Notes: generated by a model not told the origin, from the sequence alone. A DNA stretch of 64,000 nt from Gari tellinella (GCA_922989275.2 OV277863.1:19868001-19932000), one strand, 5' to 3'. Positions 11,698 through 24,283 are shown, counted from the stretch's first letter. Made by a program: numbers and translations.

Positions 11698-12027
11698 TTA
11701 TTTACTTCGTATGCGACAAGTCTGAAGCAGAACACTGAAAAGGTTTATCATTAATGGTGTCAATCCTTGTTATGTGAGGCTATCCTGCCACAATACTGTC
11801 GTCTGACAAAACTTCCGAAACCCGGTTTACTTTTGAAACAAAGAAACGTCAACAAATTATATCGATCAGATTATAATGTGATCAGAAGCTGGGTAAATAG
11901 GCATTTAATCTAGGTCCAAACTGTGTATATATGCGTGTCAAGAAGTTATTCTCATTTAAAAGGAATTAGAGACACATTGACAGGACAGATAAGTATTCAA
12001 CTGATAACACTTGGTCGTTGACATATA

Positions 12028-12260
12028 CAGTGGAGAAAGCGTTATTTGTCCGTTTGAACGAAACGCAAACAAAATGCCTAAAATACTAAAATGGCAATTT
12101 CTTGAAAATGTTGATGGTTCATGTCAATGTGAGTGGCAAACAGTATTGAGCTTGATCAGAAGACATGTTACCTTGCGTCTGACCTGGCTCCTAACCGTTT
12201 TCAGTTGACATTAGTATGTTTTAGCATAAATGCGTTTATTGTGAAAGAACAACGTCTTCT
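12028..12260 (+). mobile_element. Family A MITE, abutting the next copy
   Basis: ATATACAGTGGAGAAAGCG at the left; the right end AACAACGTCTTCTACAGTGG runs straight into the next family A copy, so two copies share one junction. The core is decayed on the left side (GAGCTTGATCAGAAGACATG). Confidence 0.7.
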
Positions 12261-12261
12261 A

Positions 12262-12507
12262 CAGTGGATAATCTGTTATTCTTTCCCGTTTAAACGCAAA
12301 CGTACGCAAACGCAAAGCGCTAAAACGTAGAAAAGAGCAACTTTTTGACAATTCTGATATTTCATGTTTATCTTGGTGGCAAACAGTTTGGAGCCTGATC
12401 AGACGCCGGGTTACCCGGCGTCTGATCTGGCTCCAAACTGTTTGCACTGCAAATAATAGTTTTAGCGTAAACGCGTTTATTGGGAAAGAATAACACATTC
12501 TCCACTG
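12262..12507 (+). mobile_element. Family A MITE, consensus-like 246-bp copy
   Basis: Flanked by TA on both sides, as in Tc1/mariner-type insertion. TIRs are CAGTGGATAATCTGTTATTC and AATAACACATTCTCCACTG. The inner palindrome is GGAGCCTGATCAGACGCCGG / CCGGCGTCTGATCTGGCTCC, with the single T/A asymmetry (CCTGATC..GATCTGG) found in all young A copies. No transposase, so non-autonomous. Confidence 0.92.
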
Positions 12508-12604
12508 TACACTGTACATTCAACACCTCGTCTGTTACAGACACCTCGTCTTCCTTACAGTTGTCGTCTGCAATAAGTTTTTAATTTTAATTTTATAGCT
12601 ATTT

Positions 12605-12692
12605 TCAAATATGAGTGTCAAAAATGTTTGAATTCTGGCCAGACGCTGCGTTTCGTGGCGTCTTTTGGATCCAAACTGTATGCATTTTATAG
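12605..12692 (+). repeat. Isolated decayed family C core
   Basis: TTGAATTCTGGCCAGACGC..GCGTCTTTTGGATCCAA with GTGTCAAAAATGTTTG and CTGTATGC flanks. This is a decayed palindrome of the TGATCAGACGCCGCG type without recognisable termini. Confidence 0.55.
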
Positions 12693-13246
12693 TAAAGACT
12701 TACAGGCAAAGGGACAGTATGTGTGTTAACCCCTTCAGTCTCAACGACGCTTAAATGCGCGTTTGCAAACAGTTTGAATCCTGATCAGACGCCGCGTACC
12801 GCGGCGTCTGATCAGGATCCAAGTTGTTTGACACTTATTTTGAAAATTTGTCAGTCATACTGCCTTAAAATTAACTTTGAAACGATATTACAGACAACAC
12901 AATTGAAACAGACGACATTGAAACAGTGAGGGGTACAGTGTTCAGTTTCAGTTTCAGTTTTTATTTACAACTAGGCCAAATATGGGCACCAGCGTTAACA
13001 TCAATAACAAGAAAACAGCATACATCAAACACGAATGACTAGAATGGAATAAGCATAAATTAATTACTAGACAAACATGATATTAAACATCAACCCTAAA
13101 AGCAAAATTAGTTATTATGCGTATTTGGTAAATAATGCAAACCCCGACTTGAAAGATCCTATTAAAAAATATCCCACCTCCGGGTCTACACTGAGTGTAA
13201 ATATAATTCTTTGCTCAAAGGGTTAATAAGAAGTAGAGAAAGGCAA

Positions 13247-16200
13247 CTAAATTATTACAAAAATTGCCAGTTTTAAAAGGTCGCCTCTGCAATCATTTTG
13301 AAAAATCTGCTCTAAATTAAAAGTGTTCGGTCTCAAGAATATCCTTGGTAAGTAACGTCTTCTTTCATTTCTGAATTTGCTACATTCAAAAATGTAATGA
13401 AATTCGTCGCCCAAATCATCAGAATTACATACGTGACATTTTCTCATGTGGCGATCAATGTTAAAGAAACGACCCCTTTCAATTGGCAGCTTGTGGTTAC
13501 TACACCGAAAGTGACAGAGAGCTATAGCATATTTTTTAGGAAGCAACTTGAAGTAGTTTTCGAATTTAAATGAAGATTTAAAAATTCTGTAGGTTGAGCA
13601 CTTGCTAAGGGAAAACAAGTTCTCACTCCAGAATTGAATATACTGATCCTTAATTCTTTGTTTAATTACAGTACAAAATAACGAGGTTGATTCAACAGAC
13701 TGAGACTGCCAGTAATTTGCAAACCCTAATTGTTCTAAAGATTTCTTAACATATGTAACCCATGGTGAGTGATATACATCATGATTATGTAAATCATATA
13801 ATAGTTTATATATCATGTATGAAATTTTATCATGCTTACTGTTAATTAACCTACACCAGTAATTCAACACTCTATACTGAATAGTTCTGTCCAAGGGGAG
13901 TAATCCTAATTCCCCAAACACCATAACACCTGTAGTAGACTTTTTAAGAGAAAGTATCCTTTTAATAAAATCTAATTGAAACTTGAGGACAACATCATTT
14001 TGTTCTATACCCCACACCTCTGAGCCATACAATAAGATTGGTGAAACCATGGATTCGAACAAATGCAGTTGCATATCTATATCAAGACAAAGTGATCTCG
14101 CTTTTTTAAGAATGGAAAACATAGCTTTTCGAGCTTGATCACAGAGATGTTTCTTAGCTTTGTCAAATTTGCCATTAAAGTTGAATTTAATTCCAAGGAA
14201 GCTAAAATCATCAACAACCTCTAACTTATTATTGATAAGGTAAAATTATTCTTTACCCTTGCTTTTGGCATTGGAAAACACCACAATTTTAGTTTTAGCT
14301 GTATTAACTGGTAATTTCCACCTTTCACAGTATTCATTCATTGCATCTAACGCAAACTGTAGATCATTGCTAGATTCGGCAAAAAGAATGGTATCATCTG
14401 CATACAGCAGTAGAAAAAGTTTGAGGTAAACCTCTACAGTGTCATCACTTAAAAATGCACTAAAGGACTGTGATAAGATTTCTAACCCACTGTAAAGTTG
14501 TGATATATGAGCTACAAGATCATTTAAGAATATTGAAAATAATATAGGCGATAAATTCTCACCTTGCCTAACACCTGAAGAGCTAGGGAAGAAATATGAC
14601 ATACCATCTTTGCTTTGAACACACGATTTGGCTTTGTCATAGATAGTAAAAATGATTTTAAAAACTTTGCCATTTATATCATTTTGCAGAAGCTTTTTCC
14701 ATAATAATTCTCTATTAATAGAATCAAATGCCTTTTTATAGTCAACAAATGCACAATACAATTTTTTACCTGAATAATTATATAGATCTATCAATAGTTT
14801 AAGAGTGAATATATGGTCTGTTGTGCCATACTTCTTTCTAAAGCCAGCTTGCTCTTCACATAGGATTCCAGAATCTTCTAGAAATTTATTCAGTCTGTCG
14901 TTCAATATACTTGTGAAAAGTTTACCAAGACAACTTAAAATAGTAATGCCCCTGTACTTATCAGGGTCACTGATTTCTCCTTTCCTTTTGTAAATAGGCA
15001 GTATAATACCTCTGCACCATATATCTGGCATACAACTAGAATCTAAAATAATGTTAAACAACTTTGTCAGTACCGGTAGCATAACATCCTTAGAATTTTT
15101 CAAATATTCATTTAGTATATTGTCAAACTTTGAGGAAGCTTTATTATTATGTAGATTTCTAATTGCAGTCAGAACTTCCATTTCTGAAATAGGTGCGTTT
15201 AACTCAAAGTTGTATTCAAACACAATATTGATATCAAATTCTGGGTCGTCATGGTTTGATTTCTCGTTCAAGTGGTCAAAGAATACTTCGGTTGTTATTT
15301 CCGACATAATCTTATGTTTATCATTCGAGTACTTATTCAAAAGTGACCAGTAATCTTTAGAGTTTGAACTTCTCAGGTTACTAAATTTTGTATTTAAATC
15401 CTTATGAATCTATGGAATTTTTTATTATTTCTTTTATCCTTTAAAAGATCGAAGTTCTCTTCTGCATTGCATTGTCTATATTTCTGTTTAGCTTTAAAAT
15501 ACTCTGATCTTTTAGAATAACACTCATTATCAAACCATGGTTTAGCAGATCCTTTCTTATTACTAGTATGTACTTTATTCTTTTGCACTGGTTGAGTTTT
15601 CTTAACCATGTCAGCATCTTTAGCAGCATTTACTAGAATATCTGAGATGGTTGAGGTGATGTTGTTAATTTTATCCGAAATATCTTCATGCCAGTGAGTT
15701 GATAGGTAATTCAGTTCTTCAACAATATTTTGAAGTGCCTCTTGATCAATGGAATTCAAAAATTTATCTTTTGCGGCATTATTCCATGTAGGTTTCTCTA
15801 CAAAACTGGGATCTGTATCAGAATTATTATCAGTATCCGGAGCTGTATCATTCTGGATAAAATTTTCAATTGAACATGGATTTCTTATGGAAAAAGATAT
15901 TGCTCTATGAATATCTGACAATAAAGGGTCAAAATCACAGACATCAAAGGTATTAACATGACTCAATAATTCTGAGGATAATAACACATAATCAACAATA
16001 CTACTCCGTATAGTGGTAAAATTACCAATATCGTTATCACTAACGCATCTACAATTGTCTATATGAATGTCAAAAGATTTACACATATCTAATAATCTGT
16101 AGCCATAATTATTACACAACATGTCACATGGGGCCCTAATAAGTGGGATTCCAAGAATCTCCAAATTTTGGCTGTTCATATCAAAATTTGTATCAAAATC

Positions 16201-16701
16201 AAAATTATCAGTGGCGATATTTGGATCTATTTGTAGAAAATCAGGTAAATATCCGCATCGGGCATTAAAATCACCAAACAAACAGATATGTGAATTCTTG
16301 GTATCAAAATTTAGGATATTAGCTTTAATTCTATCATATCTATCTATATTACCGTAGGTTGATCCCTCAGGGGGGACATATATGACACAGAAAATAGTAT
16401 TATCCCAACAAGTCTTTTCAAAGGAGAACCACAAGCAATTTTTATTTTCTTCATTCAAAATTTTTAGTTGTTTAGCCAAGCTATTTTTAACGAGTACACC
16501 TACACCTCCAGATTTGCGTCTAAATTTTTTCCTATTAAAACCAAAGAATTTGTATCCATCAACATTTATAGAGTCATAATCATCACATTTAGTTTCGACT
16601 AGACCAACAATATCATAATTATTTACAAATAAGTCAAAATCAGGCAGTCTTAGTTTGTTGTCCAAACCACAAACATTAAGTGAAACAATTTTTAAAATAG
16701 A
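13247..16701 (-). pseudogene. LINE ORF2: APE endonuclease, reverse transcriptase, CCHC finger
   Basis: From SILKIVSLNVCG (about 16701) the frame gives an APE-type endonuclease with VGLVETK, CLFGDFNARCGY, SSIVDYVLLS and LLSDIHRAI. A frameshift near 15400 leads to the reverse transcriptase: KYRGITILSCLGKLF, EEQAGFRKKYGTTDH, CAFVDYKKAFD, SSGVRQGENLSP and the catalytic LLYADDTILFAES. An in-frame TAA at 14246 follows; the same frame then runs through the thumb region (LLYGSEVWG) to a CCHC motif (CHVCNSDDLGDEFHYIFEC) and a TAG stop at 13247. The protein nicks target DNA and primes reverse transcription. No ATG is visible just before the endonuclease, so the start is unclear. Confidence 0.88.
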
Positions 16702-16794
16702 AATAGTAACATCAGAAAATGGTTTTAAACAGTAACTGTGGTCATGAGGCTTTCAGCTCTCTGATGAGGAGTAAATAGCACATTCCAATATGTC

Positions 16795-17592
16795 CTATTC
16801 ATATCTCTCTAACTTTAGCTCTTTTAAGTCAACGTCCACCCCAATCTGGAACAGATCATCCGGGCTTGACACGGTAAACTTTTTACCATTCTTCGTTCCA
16901 TGGATTATCCCTTCCCTTGTATAGACATCGGTGACCCCTGGTTGCCTCTTCAAAAGATCTCGCAGACGTACGCGGAGTTGAGTTAAGTCCTCTGTGATAA
17001 ACACTGGCTTAGTGTCAGCGTTTCCCTTGTACTTGACAATTGATTTTAAATGCTTCTTGTTCTTGAATGTACGGTGAATACTCTGTCGCGACACAAAACG
17101 CACAATGATGGGCCTTGTATCAGGTGAACCGGGTGCCTGTGATTTTCCGATACGGTGACAGACACTGATGTATTCAGTCTTGAAGAGATCCGTATCACCC
17201 CCAGCCTCCATGAGATCGTTAAGCAGCATAATGACTGATTCAGCCAGTGGTCTATCAGAAACACCCTTATAATTGAATATTCTAATATTCTCTCTCCTAG
17301 TGTATTGTCCTAATTTGTCCGTTTCGTATTTGTTTGTTAGGATATTTGACTTTGACTTTTCAAATTATTCCTTCGAAACTGACTTTTCTTCAATCGCTGT
17401 ATTGATTGCACTTGTTATTTCAGGGAGAAGTATGGTTGATAAATGTTCAGCTAGTGCTTTCAGCTTTGGGGATTCCACATTATCAAGTATTCCATCAACA
17501 AAGTTTGCCTCGTGTACGGAATTGGTCACGGTGGAGTTACCTCCCTTGTTTTGTTGAGGCTTTTTCTTTTCGCCTTTGTTAGCAGGCGCCAT
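16795..17592 (-). pseudogene. LINE ORF1 (RNA-binding protein) with one nonsense codon
   Basis: Translation probably starts at ATG 17592 (MAPANKGEKKKPQQN, a Lys-rich N-terminus) and reads on one frame to the stop at 16795, about 265 codons. A single TAA at 17365-17367 interrupts it, and the frame after that stop is the same. Downstream motifs include YTRRENIRIFNYKG, typical of LINE ORF1 RNA-binding domains, then an RRM-like segment (RPIIVRFVS, then LRVRLRDLLKRQPGVTDVYT). ORF1 proteins coat the LINE RNA and act as nucleic-acid chaperones in the RNP. With the stop codon the copy is inactive unless read through. Confidence 0.85.
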
Positions 17593-18937
17593 TCTGTTAG
17601 ATATCAACACTCAAAAGTAACAAAGAAGTTGTAGCCTTGCCTTTTTTTTGAGTTTCTTCAGTAAAAACTTTCTTAGAATTATTATAAATCAGTTATTTTC
17701 TTGCTCGAAATTGACATCGTGTTTGAACCGGAAGTGTGAAAACGGAAGATACAAAAAAAAAAAGTGGTAAATACGCTATTCCTACCAATTTACGCGTTTA
17801 TCTATGCGTAAGAAACGCATAGTGAACGGTTAACTGATGGTTAACGAATGGTTAACGCAAAACGATTTTAACGCGTTTCAACGCGTTAATAAACTATTAT
17901 ACCAGAGATGTTGCAATTGGTTGCGTCAGTTTTCCGTTTCACGCGGAGATTTCGGATCTTATTGATGATTGCCGTTATTCGAGAAATTATATAAATTCAG
18001 ACAGTTTTAATCTTGATCATAATGCTGAGTGATTCGGCGTCTGAACCAGATTCTTTCTGTTTGATATTTATTAGAATAATTCCTTCCATGTTGATTTATT
18101 TGCAAACCGGTTTGAATCCAGATCAGACGCCTAGCTGTATAGATCGGCATAGCATCAAGATCCAAACTGACAGCTTTAAATAAACCAAATTACTTTTCAT
18201 AATAGTTTAACACTAGCGATTTGGATGTAGATGGAACGCCGAGTAGTTCGGTTCTTATGTTTTACAGCCAAGAATGAAGCATACGGTTTTAATTTAATTT
18301 TTACAGTTTGGCTCTAGATGAGATGCCGAGTTACGGGAGTCTCATCCGTATTCGAACTATACAGATATCTTTTACTTTTAGTGAGACAATATAATAACTG
18401 ACACATACTCGCAGATATGATTTGGTTTATTTGATTGATATTTCAATCAACCCCAATTAGGATACTTACTTTGATAAACCGCAGTTTTATTACCCCATAT
18501 CCGGTTTGTTACGCAACACTTTTCGCGGCCTGCTCTGTGATATTTGTAACTAACAGCATGTCGCACGTGCTATATTTGAATTCCGCATGTTCATAGTAAC
18601 TCGGCATCTGATCTGGATCCAAACATTTATGCCGAGCAGACACTCAGTAATTTGACATCTGCTCGGGATCCCAGCATTGCTCCGGATCATATGCTTAGTA
18701 AGTTGGTGTCTGATTTTTCATGAAGTAAGGTAAGATAACGGGATAAGACCGGCCTCCGGGCTCTTTTAAACGCGTAAAGAAACGCGTAAAGAAACGGCTA
18801 GGAAATGCGTTTAACGAAACGGATAACAAACGCGTAAGAAACGCTTAAGAAACGCGTAAGAAACGCATAAAGTGGGTAGGATTAGCGTATTTACCACTGT
18901 AAATATGTCAAGAAAAATTTGGCAGTAAAAGAGTTAA

Positions 18938-21224
18938 ACGGCCTCTCAGTGAAGTAGCGCGGATATCTTCAACGACAGGTTACTGTTTAGTGAAGGATAG
19001 AAATAATGAAACAGAAAAGAAAAACACTGAAAGGTGTTTTCTGCGTTTTGTTTATTTAGTAGTAAGTACCTACACTGTAGACTATTGAAGAGTTTTTAGT
19101 GAGTGGTTGCTTAATGCAAGATTGGCTGTATCTCTGAAACTAAGGATCGCCAGGTTAACCTATTTGTGAATGGATATCCTTTTTATAAACCATTCAATCT
19201 TTTTCTGGAAGAGCTTATATTCAATAATAATAGGGATGTTACATATATAGATAAGCCGTTTTTGCTTATACTTTACAAGACACATTTTCGCATATATTAA
19301 AACTTTTAACCATAGGCTGTTTCTAGCCAGTTTGTTGTTTTGGTGAGCTTCAAGTTTCGAAACACTTAATGCAAGTTGAAAGTAAATGTGTATAAATGGG
19401 GTGATGGGTTAAAGCAAAGAGTTGAATTAATGGCGACAAACAGCATTCTTTGACTTCTTATCTCCACTGTATACTACATGTATTGTCATTTTATAAGGCT
19501 TTGAGGCAAAAACGGTTATCACCGATAAAATTGACCGAGTTTGACTTGTATCGTAACTAATACGTTATCTGGTCGAAAAAAATGAAGATCATTCAAGACA
19601 ATGGCAAAAGCAGATATTTATGTAATGGATGCCACTTTGCAAGAAATAAGAACCCATTTTCACAATAGACAGCATGAGCTTTCATCATGGTGTTTATTCC
19701 AGCGGTTAGAAAATAGTTATATGATAGCTTGTTTAGTGGCATCTTATTGAGTGGTTGCCAAAACAGTGTAAGCTGTACATATTTTATTGCCATAATATAC
19801 TATCTAGTTTGTGAACCCATACAGCATGCTGTTTTTGTTGTTATATTATTATCATATGTTTCTGTTGAATATTTATCTCCTTTCAAATTGAAATAGGCGG
19901 AAACATTTTCTTACAACAGTTTTATTTTTAAATCCATACATTTATATCTATTTTTCAAACAGGCCCTTATTCTGTTTTAATAAGGGAGCTATTGACTCAT
20001 TTAAGTACAGAAAGGATCCACTGACACATTCTTTAGACTATACATATACAAAGTTTTATATCATATATATAGACATGTGTGTATATCTGTCTTTAATGTA
20101 CTACATGTATGTGATACATGTACTTACAGAAACTTAAGCAAATGAGGAAGTATACAGAAAAACACAGACAGGACGGCTTCCACTTAGAGCGGGATAAAAT
20201 TCAATCAGAAAACTCATGAATGAAAACTCTGAATTACTCTTTTCAGCATTTTGCAAAATGACTAGTTAACCATTATCCTGCCGTAATATCGTTTGCTTTG
20301 TTATTATCGTCTGATCTGGATCCAAACTAATTGCAAATACCAGTCTTAGCGCGATCGCCAAGACGAGTGTTAACATTTGACAAACATTTTACAGTCACAT
20401 AAGGTCGCTCATATAGACAAGTAGTTTTCTAAAATATACACAGACGCAAATGTTTCAAAGCACGTAAAGTCACAATAACTTCATATTTTAGTATATTACC
20501 GATTTCACAGCCATTCTAACACATTCCTTGAAGAACTTTCGTTAGCGATAAAAGGAAATCGTTGCTTTTATTTCTAAAAGTTAGAATTGTAGGTATTTGG
20601 ACTAAGTGAGATTTGATTATCAGTGTCAAACAGTTTTGCAATAACAGTGCCGACCTTGTAGTGAAGGGCTTGGCATTGAAGAGTCTAAAGGATACATTTA
20701 CATGTAAAGTGTAAATATCTAGGTCACATAAGCTTGACTCTTGAAACTTTCAAAGGACATTCAAGTTTCCAATGAAAACTGCTTCTTTTAAGCCTACTTA
20801 GTGTTGTTTTGTAGAATATATCGAATATCGATAAAACGATACAAACCCAAATCTTGATCTACACTGTTTTCATAGGGAAAGTTGTATGTAAAAGGACACA
20901 TACACGTATATTAGGACTCAATTGACTGAATGGTACATGTATAACTATAATGTTGCTAAGCAAGATTTTGACCTTGAAATACATGCACATTTTAGCTCGA
21001 CTTCAGCGAACTCCATTTACATGTATCAAAACTAGATTGTTAATTGTAAAACTTGTAACAGTAAATTCGACTGGTCTAATAAGTCCAATTTCCAACCTAG
21101 GCCTATTGATGGCGGTAGAGACAGAGGCGACATATAGCTTTACTCCTTCAACACTAAGTAACTCTTGTGGGTAATTAGGTTCCCTTGATAGTTTTAGGTA
21201 CCAAAACATAAATCAGTTTACTTG
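18938..21224. other. Gene-free stretch
   Basis: No exon, TIR or SINE head could be supported. The open frames at 19593-19793, 20950-21174 and 21003-21209 lack domain content. A single decayed GTTATTATCGTCTGATCTGG half-core lies at 20300-20335. Confidence 0.4.
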
Positions 21225-21249
21225 AAATTCTGGGTAGGTTAATAAAGAC

Positions 21250-21350
21250 TGCTTGTAATTAGCAAAGAGTGTAGACCAAGATCAGAGGGCTCCTACAGGA
21301 GCCCTCTGATCTGGGTCTACACTGTTTACAAACGTAATGAGTATATTTTA
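21250..21350 (+). repeat. Family F palindrome core
   Basis: CAAAGAGTGTAGACCAAGAT followed by CAGAGGGCTCC, TACA, then GGAGCCCTCTGATCTGGGTC and TACACTGTTTAC. Arms of about 33 bp. The outer family F flanks are not convincing here. Confidence 0.75.
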
Positions 21351-21474
21351 AACAGGTCCATGGTGTTGAAAGAGTCCGAGAAATATAAAATCAGATATCA
21401 AAAAAGGTAAATATAAAAGCATACAGTAGAGAAGCTGTTATTATTTCCTAATAAACGCGTTTATTTTACACGTT

Positions 21475-21920
21475 AACCCGTAAGTCCATTGCAAACTGGT
21501 GGAAGTCAGATCAAAGACCGATCAGGCTCCCATCTGTCTGCTAGTCAAAAACAACTAGTGGTAAATTCTCTTAAAGATTGTAATAGGTTCTGTTTTAGTG
21601 CAATGTTTTTGCGTTTCGTTTAAAAGGGTATTCCCCACTGCAACAGAAAAACGTAACGAGAACAGCTTGATTACGTTAAATCCTGTTGATGCTGTTGAAG
21701 ATGATGTTATTATTCTGTCTACAAAGCAATTCGTTTATGTATTTAATCCTTTTTTGTTGAGCTGGACTTGGCCAACGTTTGCAAACATTTTGGTTTCAGA
21801 TCAGACGCCGCGTAACGCAAATAGTGAAATTCCTAAACCCTCCGATCAGGGTGTTCGTTGTTTATATATTTCAATACATGGACAAATACATACATGTACC
21901 TACATAGTCCAATTTGACTA
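21475..21920. other. Fragments of decayed family A and C cores
   Basis: CAAACTGGTGGAAGTCAGATC..GATCAGGCTCCCATCTG at 21490-21540 and TTTGCAAACATTTTGGTTTC..AGATCAGACGCCGCGTAACG at 21778-21818 are partial palindromes of the shared core type. No gene seen. Confidence 0.5.
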
Positions 21921-21950
21921 GACTAAACTTGAAAATGAAATTGCCCTTTT

Positions 21951-22143
21951 TAGTTTCAGGGAGGAAAGCGTTATGATATTATGAAAGTAAAACGGAGAGC
22001 TTGTATACCTACTCATGTTAACATCATAACATCAATATTGAGTTCTCTCTCAAGGATCCGTCTAAAGACCCCGAAAACAGCCAGCACAAACTACTTAAAT
22101 TCCTTCATATCTAATCACATAAAGCTTATAAATGGCGAATTAA
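21951..22143 (+). repeat. 193-bp direct repeat, left copy flanking a LINE
   Basis: Begins TAGTTTCAGGGAGGAAAG and ends AATGGCGAATTAA. It matches 24284-24476 over exactly 193 bp with about three mismatches. The two copies bracket the truncated LINE with no spare bases on either side. The sequence is not part of any recognised family; the reading MKVKRRACIPTHVNIITS is present in both copies. Confidence 0.93.
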
Positions 22144-24283
22144 ATATATATCTTTATTTCCTCCAATGTTGAAGATTTACATATAGAAACATACAATCAA
22201 ATACATTAAGCATACTATATACAAAAGTACAGACAAATGGAAGTAAAGAAAATAACTATGTTACATACGCAAAGACAAAGACATACAAATGCATTGTCTG
22301 GGGGGAAATTGAAACAAACTTACACCAAGATTTGGCATCAACATTGGTGTTCAGAACATATAGGAAGTACTTTAATGTATAACATCAACCCAGCAATAAT
22401 GTACTAAGAGAACAGGCTAATTTAGATCAAATTTAAGAAAAGGTTTGTCAGACATAAACCCTTCGGAGCGACATACTACCTGTATTAGATACAGATGGGC
22501 GTTCAGAGGGTATGTGTATACTTCATGCTTAAGTTGATGTAGGACTAAAGCAATGCAGAAAGCTCATATAGAAGCTTTATCAAAAACTTTTGTCCCGCGC
22601 CAAGCAGTCACTTGTCTTAATGAAAATGATGACATAATACTTGTGCCGTTAGAGAGAGGATATGCTGTAGTACAGGAATCCTTTTAGGACGCTGGGTTGA
22701 TTGTACCATAATAAACAGTGTTCTGTGCATAGTATTCTAGTTGTACGCATTTATGGGCATGCGTGTACTTTAACTTCTCAACAAAAGCTGACGGCTTCCT
22801 TTTTACAAAGTACAGTCGGACATCGATAGCTCGAACTCGTTTAACTCGAACTATTCGATAGTTGGACATATGAACTGCATTATTTCATGCTCAGTTAAGT
22901 CGAACATACACGTATTTCAAAGCTTTGAAATACGGGCATGCTCGACAAAACCGACTTCGAGATGTCGAAGTTCGACTGTAGTTGAACAAGCTACCAATGC
23001 ACTTAACGGTATACGTTAATACTATAAGGAGTAACTTAACAATCACAGAACCTTGCCCAAAGATCTCCGATGAACGTAACATTTGCTTTCACAAAATCTT
23101 GAGCATGATTGCCCAATTATATTGATAAATCAATTCCAGGCGAGCCAAGTAGAGCACCTAGTTTGGCATTGTCGTCTAGCACATCCAATCGTACAATAAC
23201 AGCACTGCCAAACAGGACCTCGATATTGCCAATATGTTTCCTTCGATCATAATCAAAATAATTACATTCAAACAGACAGTGATTAACATCATAGTTAAAA
23301 ACAAGGCCACATTTTGAACATAGTTTTTCTTGTCTGTATGAACACATTCTAGATATCATGTTTATAACATTTCTGCAACATCGTGTCATGTGCGGTTGTA
23401 GTCTACAAAGTTGCCATATAATACTATCTTCGAAAGTTGGATGGATCCAGAAAAACTGAATGTACTCCTCTGAAGACGTTCTCTCATACTAGGAACTCTC
23501 TTCAAGATTGCTAATGCCTTTACACACAACATTCTTCCACATGTATTTGGAGGGACATTCTCCAGAATTAACATATGTATTCAAAACATACAACAAACCA
23601 TACCTTCTCAGCACTGCAACAATATCATTGAAATATCCTGGCTGTACATGATTAGACATATAACTCGAAAACATGCGAGCCAAAAATATATCTTTGATAC
23701 GTGACTTAACAGGTAGTCTACAGAGTTGCCCAAACAGTGTTAGTTTCATTTTGTCGATATGAGACCGAATTGAGTAGATCTTTAATAAACTCAATGCAAT
23801 GTCAGTTCGAGTTCTTTTACTGATACCCTGCATATACTTTATACAAAACCTATGACTTCTTTCAAGAAATAGATTATCAGAATCAGTAAGATTGTACCAC
23901 ATTTCGCAGCCATATAAACCCTTTGGTAATATCACAGATTTGTAAATTTTCCGACATGTAAAAGGATGATTCCCTTCAACAAGACCAATACCACATGGTT
24001 CCAAACTTAACAAGGTTCCCTTAATTTTTGTGTTTGCTTCTCTAATATTTTCTGACAGGCTAAGATACTTGTTAAATGTAATTCCTAGATGTGTATAATT
24101 CTCAGGTTCATGTACAACATCATTACCCAAATGCCATTTTCTCCTTGAATTCTTAAAAGCACCTTTAGATTCATTACATACAATAACAGCTGATTTCTGT
24201 GCATTGTATTGGTATCTCCATTTACAAGCATACCTGAAACATTGCTCCATCATTCTGTCTAAACCAGATTTAGTCAGTGCCAA
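22144..24283 (-). mobile_element. 5'-truncated LINE, minus strand
   Basis: The 3' end (minus strand) is at 22144 with TGGAGGAAATAAAGATATAT. The coding part begins abruptly at 24283, just downstream of the reverse transcriptase palm: YQYNAQKSAVIVCNES, then HLGITFNKYLSLSENI and LPKGLYGCEMWYNL. It ends with a CCHC finger (CSKCGLVFNYDVNHCLFEC) and a stop at 23117. Frameshifts near 23500 and 23388 break the frame. It is bounded by 193-bp direct repeats. The 3' UTR is interrupted by a TA-element (22812-22978). Confidence 0.88.
22812..22978. mobile_element. 167-bp TA-flanked palindromic MITE in the LINE 3' UTR
   Basis: Flanked by TA; ends CAGTCGGACATCGATAGCTC and GATGTCGAAGTTCGACTG. The centre CGTATTTCAAAGCTTTGAAATACG is a perfect palindrome (22911-22934). 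Different from families A-H. It inserted after the LINE did. Confidence 0.85.

Larger units (their letters stand above)
12941..17762 (-). mobile_element. Nearly full-length non-LTR retrotransposon (LINE), minus strand
   Basis: A 4.8-kb element with the order 5' UTR, ORF1, ORF2 (endonuclease, reverse transcriptase, C-terminal CCHC finger) and 3' UTR on the minus strand. The 3' end at 12941 carries a (CTGAAA)n-type tail. The candidate target-site duplication is AGTG (12937-12940 and 17763-17766), inside the TIR of a DNA transposon. Damage is light: one in-frame stop in ORF1 (17365), one frameshift (near 15400) and one in-frame stop (14246) in ORF2. The RRENIRIF-type ORF1 and CCHC-ended ORF2 fit a two-ORF APE-type LINE, but the clade (CR1/L2-like or L1-like) cannot be settled by eye. 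Confidence 0.92.
12936..18899 (+). mobile_element. TA-flanked DNA element inside the family C copy, itself split by a LINE
   Basis: The right end TAGCGTATTTACCACTG at 18899 is the inverted copy of the left end CAGTGGTAAATACGCTATTC; both sides are flanked by TA. The left end is cut after five bases (12936-12940) by the LINE and resumes at 17763. The body (17763-18899, about 1.1 kb) has ACGCGTAAGAAACGC-type subterminal repeats at 17795-17900 and 18770-18885, plus several decayed TCTGATC..GGATCCAAAC cores (18007, 18105, 18300, 18600). No transposase seen. Probably a Tc1/mariner-type non-autonomous element. Confidence 0.82.
12726..18937 (+). mobile_element. Family C MITE split by a nested insertion
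   Basis: Left part 12726-12935 starts TTAACCCCTTCAGTCTC and carries the palindrome TCCTGATCAGACGCCGCG / CGCGGCGTCTGATCAGGA, then the CAGACGACA-type tail. The right part (TATGTCAAGAAAAATTTGG to GAGTTAA) resumes at 18900. Joining 12935 to 18902 gives a sequence collinear with the intact copies at 37688-37934 and 58074-58309, which confirms that everything between is a later insertion. Confidence 0.88.

Noticed and set aside
17046..17264. 72-codon minus-strand frame as a gene
   Set aside because: Out-of-frame shadow of LINE ORF1.
20950..21209. Overlapping + and - frames of about 70 codons
   Set aside because: No recognisable domain; sequence CCCACAAGAGTTACTTAG resembles an interspersed repeat, but this could not be supported.
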